6,979 bases of DNA from JBFWVD01 sp050246915. GTDB lineage: Bacteria; Actinomycetota; Acidimicrobiia; Acidimicrobiales; Ilumatobacteraceae. The first letter of the stretch is position 1, and every line of letters begins with the position of its first letter. The notes beneath the pieces are model-generated. The model did no database searches. It was not told where the DNA came from and saw only the letters and a program-made list of their open reading frames with translations. Location: positions 1 through 6,979 of the forward strand of contig JBFWVD010000154.1 in the NCBI GenBank assembly GCA_050246915.1, written 5' to 3'. The translations under genes and the position numbers were made by a program. Shown piece by piece: positions 4,522-6,979 of this stretch.

Positions 4522-5514
4522 ATGTTCGAATGGGATGACGAGTGGCTGGCCCTTCACGTCGAGGACGTGCTGGACCCCGATCTCGAGATCGTGGACCCGC
4601 ATCATCATCTGTGGGTTCGATCGGGTCAGACCTTCTTGCTCGAGCAGTTGCAGCGCGACACCTCGAGCGGCCATCGGGTGACCAAGACCGTCTTCATCGA
4701 AGCATCGTGGAGCTATCGCACCGATGGTCCCGAGCATCTGCGATCGGTGGGCGAGACGGAGGCCGCAGCGCAGGCTGCGGAGCGCAGCGCCGAAACCGGC
4801 TCGCGCATCGCGGGCATCGTGCCCTTCGTCGATCTGGCATCAGGTCCGCTGGTCACCGACGCGCTCGACGCTCACGCCGCGGCAGCCCATGGGTTGCTAC
4901 GCGGCGTGCGACACGCCGCGGCGTTCGATGCCGACCCGGCCGTTCGGCGTGCCCACACCCGTCCGCCCGAAGGGCTCATGGGCACCGACGCTTTCCGCGA
5001 TGGTGTGCGGGCACTGGCCGATCGGGGCCTCACGTTCGACGCGTGGATCTACCACCGCCAGATCCCTGAGCTGACCGAGTTGGCCCGAGCCGTTCCGCAA
5101 TGCACCATCGTTCTCGATCATCTCGGCGGCATGCTCGGCGTCGGACCATACGTCGGTCGACGCGACGAGATCGTGGCCCAGTGGAAGATCGATCTTGCCG
5201 AGTTGGCGAAGTGTCCGAACGTGAACGTGAAGCTCGGCGGCATCGGCATGGTGATGTTCGGGATGGGCTTCGAGCAACGACCCACCCCGCCGAGCAGCGA
5301 CGACCTCGTGGCAGCATGGGGTGAGCGGATCGCGTACGCCATCGACCAGTTCGGTGTGGATCGGTCGATGTTCGAGTCGAACTTCCCGGTCGATCGTCAA
5401 AGTTGTAGCTACCGCACATTGTGGAACGCCTTCAAGAAGATGGCGTCCGGCGCCAGCGACGCCGAGAAGCGCGCGCTGTTCAACGCCACTGCGACGCGCG
5501 TGTACCGGCTCTGA
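4522..5514 (+). CDS. Amidohydrolase-2 / COG3618-type metal-dependent hydrolase
   Basis: A 330-residue TIM-barrel protein of the amidohydrolase 2 family, related to lactonases such as 2-pyrone-4,6-dicarboxylate lactonase and to predicted fuconolactonase-like enzymes. The landmarks run in order: strand-1 DPHHHLW (residues 25-31), KTVFIEASWSY (55-65), LLRGVRHAAAFD (125-136), FDAWIYHRQ with H178, TIVLDHLGG with H200, NVNVKLGGIGM (234-243) and MFESNFPVD (283-291). In related enzymes the last motif usually reads SD-W/F-P with a catalytic Asp; here it is Asn287, as in an ESNFP-type subgroup. The start ATG at 4522 precedes MFEWDDEWLALHVEDVLDPD, a normal lead-in for this family. The frame continues upstream but overlaps the divergent gene. 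The reaction is probably hydrolysis of a lactone or carboxylic ester in carbon catabolism, but the substrate is not identifiable. Confidence 0.87.
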   Translation: MFEWDDEWLALHVEDVLDPDLEIVDPHHHLWVRSGQTFLLEQLQRDTSSGHRVTKTVFIEASWSYRTDGPEHLRSVGETEAAAQAAERSAETGSRIAGIVPFVDLASGPLVTDALDAHAAAAHGLLRGVRHAAAFDADPAVRRAHTRPPEGLMGTDAFRDGVRALADRGLTFDAWIYHRQIPELTELARAVPQCTIVLDHLGGMLGVGPYVGRRDEIVAQWKIDLAELAKCPNVNVKLGGIGMVMFGMGFEQRPTPPSSDDLVAAWGERIAYAIDQFGVDRSMFESNFPVDRQSCSYRTLWNAFKKMASGASDAEKRALFNATATRVYRL

Positions 5515-5535
5515 CGGGTACGTCCAGCCATCGGC

Positions 5536-6979
5536 TCACCCGATGCGGCGGTTGTAGACCTCGATGGCTTTGGTGGCGTCGCTCTGCAGCGTGGTGACCG
5601 CTGAATCAGCAGCGCCCCCGTTGAGCACGGTCTCCATCGCCGCTTCGATGGCGGTGCGCACTCCGGCGTAGTCACCGATGACGGGGCTACCGCCGCCCGG
5701 GGCCCGAGGGGCTTGTGCCAGTTGATCGAACGCCACCTTGAAGCCCGGTCGCTCGGCCCACAGTTTCGACAGGGCAGGGTCGGTCGACACCGATGCCCGC
5801 GTCGGGATGTATCCGGTGCCGAGCGCCCACGTGATCTGCTGGGCCGGCTCGTTGAGCCACGTCTGGAAGTCCCACGACGCGGCCTTGTGGCCGTCGTCGG
5901 AGTTCTTCGCCATCCAGAGCGATCCGCCGCCAACGGTGATGCCGCCGCCGGTCGGTCCGGGCAGCTTCGCCACGCCGATCTCGACGCCGGGGAATCGACC
6001 GATCTCGTCGTAGATCGTGCCGAGCGAGGACGAACTCCCGAGCGTCATCGCACTGTCACCGGTGGCCACCGCGAGGTACTTGGCGAGCTCATCGGAGGTG
6101 GCCGGGAACACGAGACCTTTGCCGGCCATCTCGGCCAGCACCCCGAACGCCTTCTTGCCGGCATCGGAATCGAACAACGTCTTGGTGGCGCGCGCGGCGC
6201 GGCCGTTGTCGTTGTCGACCACGGGTGAGCCCGCCATGGCCATCCACTGCTCGACGATCCACGGATAGGCGTCGAGCGACATGGCCCCCTTCTTCACGAC
6301 CTTGGCATCGACGAGCTTCTGCGACACGGCGATGAGTTCGTCGAAGGTGGCTGGCGGCTTGTCGGGATCGAGGCCGGCCTTCGTGAACAACGCCCGGTTG
6401 TAATAGAGCACGGGGTTGGAGAGCTGGAATGGCATCGTCACCAGCACGCCGCCGATCCGATACTGATCGAGGACCTCGCCGAGGTAGTCACTGGTGTCGT
6501 ACTTCGAGGCATCCACGCATGCCTGCGCTGGCACCGTCGACTTCGAGTCGACCATGAGCTGCATGGCCGTCTCCTCGGTCTGCATGAGATCGGGGAGATC
6601 GCCGCCCCGCAGCGCCGCGATGTACTTCGAGAGGCTCTCGTCGTAGGTGCCCTGGTAGACGAGGCTCACCTTCACCGCGCTCTGCGAGCCGTTGTAGGTG
6701 TTCACCAGATCGCCCAGCACGGTGGCGTTCGACCCGCTCATCGAGTGCCACATGGTGATCTCGACCGGCTGCTTCGCCTTCGCCAACGCGTCGGCAGGGC
6801 ACAACGAGGGCTCAGCAGGCGGTGCGGTGACGGTGGGCCCGGAGACCGATGCCGACGTGGCGCTCCCAGCGGCGGTGGCGGACGTCGAACCGGACCCGGC
6901 GGTGGTGGCCGAGCCGGAGTCCGAGCCGCTGCTGCACGCCGCCAACGCGAGGGTCATTGCTGCGGCCAGGGCGACGAGA
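5536..6979 (-). CDS. ABC transporter solute-binding lipoprotein, UgpB-like (5' end beyond window)
   Basis: A family-1 extracellular solute-binding protein, expected to be anchored to the outer face of the membrane and to deliver sugar or glycerol-phosphate-type solutes to an ABC importer. The in-frame codons at the window edge read LVALAAAMTLALAACSSGS. The LAAC lipobox follows a hydrophobic run, so the start codon lies beyond 6979 and the Met at 6955-6957 is internal. Counting from that Met, C8 is the lipid site, a Ser/Thr/Ala/Gly-rich linker spans 9-50, and the mature domain starts with EITMWHSMSG (66-75). Further UgpB-like marks are QLSNPVLYYN (178-187), KAGLDPDKPPATF (193-205), SAMTLGSSSSLGTI, GGGSLW and GTGYIPTRA. 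The partner permease and ATPase genes are not in the window; they cannot lie downstream, where a convergent gene ends. Ligand specificity is not certain. Confidence 0.92.
   Translation of the reverse strand, partial: LVALAAAMTLALAACSSGSDSGSATTAGSGSTSATAAGSATSASVSGPTVTAPPAEPSLCPADALAKAKQPVEITMWHSMSGSNATVLGDLVNTYNGSQSAVKVSLVYQGTYDESLSKYIAALRGGDLPDLMQTEETAMQLMVDSKSTVPAQACVDASKYDTSDYLGEVLDQYRIGGVLVTMPFQLSNPVLYYNRALFTKAGLDPDKPPATFDELIAVSQKLVDAKVVKKGAMSLDAYPWIVEQWMAMAGSPVVDNDNGRAARATKTLFDSDAGKKAFGVLAEMAGKGLVFPATSDELAKYLAVATGDSAMTLGSSSSLGTIYDEIGRFPGVEIGVAKLPGPTGGGITVGGGSLWMAKNSDDGHKAASWDFQTWLNEPAQQITWALGTGYIPTRASVSTDPALSKLWAERPGFKVAFDQLAQAPRAPGGGSPVIGDYAGVRTAIEAAMETVLNGGAADSAVTTLQSDATKAIEVYNRRIG

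Noticed and set aside
5529..5545. CATCGG/CCGATG hairpin between the amidohydrolase and the solute-binding protein
   Set aside because: It has a short 6-bp stem that overlaps the solute-binding protein's stop codon, with no T tract. Too weak to call a terminator.

Overview
The window is GC-rich and carries proteins of ordinary bacterial families. The style of the promoters (possible leaderless starts), codon use and the protein flavour suggest a high-GC actinobacterium, perhaps of the Acidimicrobiia type. That placement is an inference, because no taxonomic marker decides it.

Layout, left to right. Positions 1-214 hold the C-terminal end of an aldo/keto reductase, interrupted by an in-frame TAG. 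Two stem-loops follow (226-249 and 287-314). The second lies just behind infA (322-546, minus strand), which encodes translation initiation factor IF-1, stands without ribosomal-protein neighbours and has its own promoter. From about 600 to 1344 there is no convincing protein gene. This stretch holds a row of DnaA-box-like sequences (676-748), an AT-rich patch with a promoter-like pair (760-788), and a roughly 500-nt region (about 795-1300, plus strand) packed with tetraloop-capped hairpins, ending in a strong stem plus a short T run. It is best read as a large structured non-coding RNA transcribed divergently from infA. I could not identify it.

Next come three co-directional genes: a metallo-beta-lactamase-fold hydrolase (1345-2139), an AlkD-like HEAT-repeat DNA glycosylase 21 bases behind it (2161-2928), and a deaminase of the adenosine/adenine deaminase family (2998-4020). 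The deaminase stop codon abuts the stop codon of a convergent SRPBCC-fold gene (4021-4467, minus). Across a 54-bp divergent spacer lies a COG3618/amidohydrolase-2 type TIM-barrel hydrolase (4522-5514, plus). It converges on an UgpB-like lipoprotein, the solute-binding component of an ABC importer (5536 to beyond the window edge, minus).

The protein genes do not form one obvious pathway. They look like a chromosomal housekeeping/accessory mixture: hydrolases, a base-repair enzyme, purine salvage and solute uptake. The stretch least explained by known features is the non-coding region between infA and the metallo-hydrolase.
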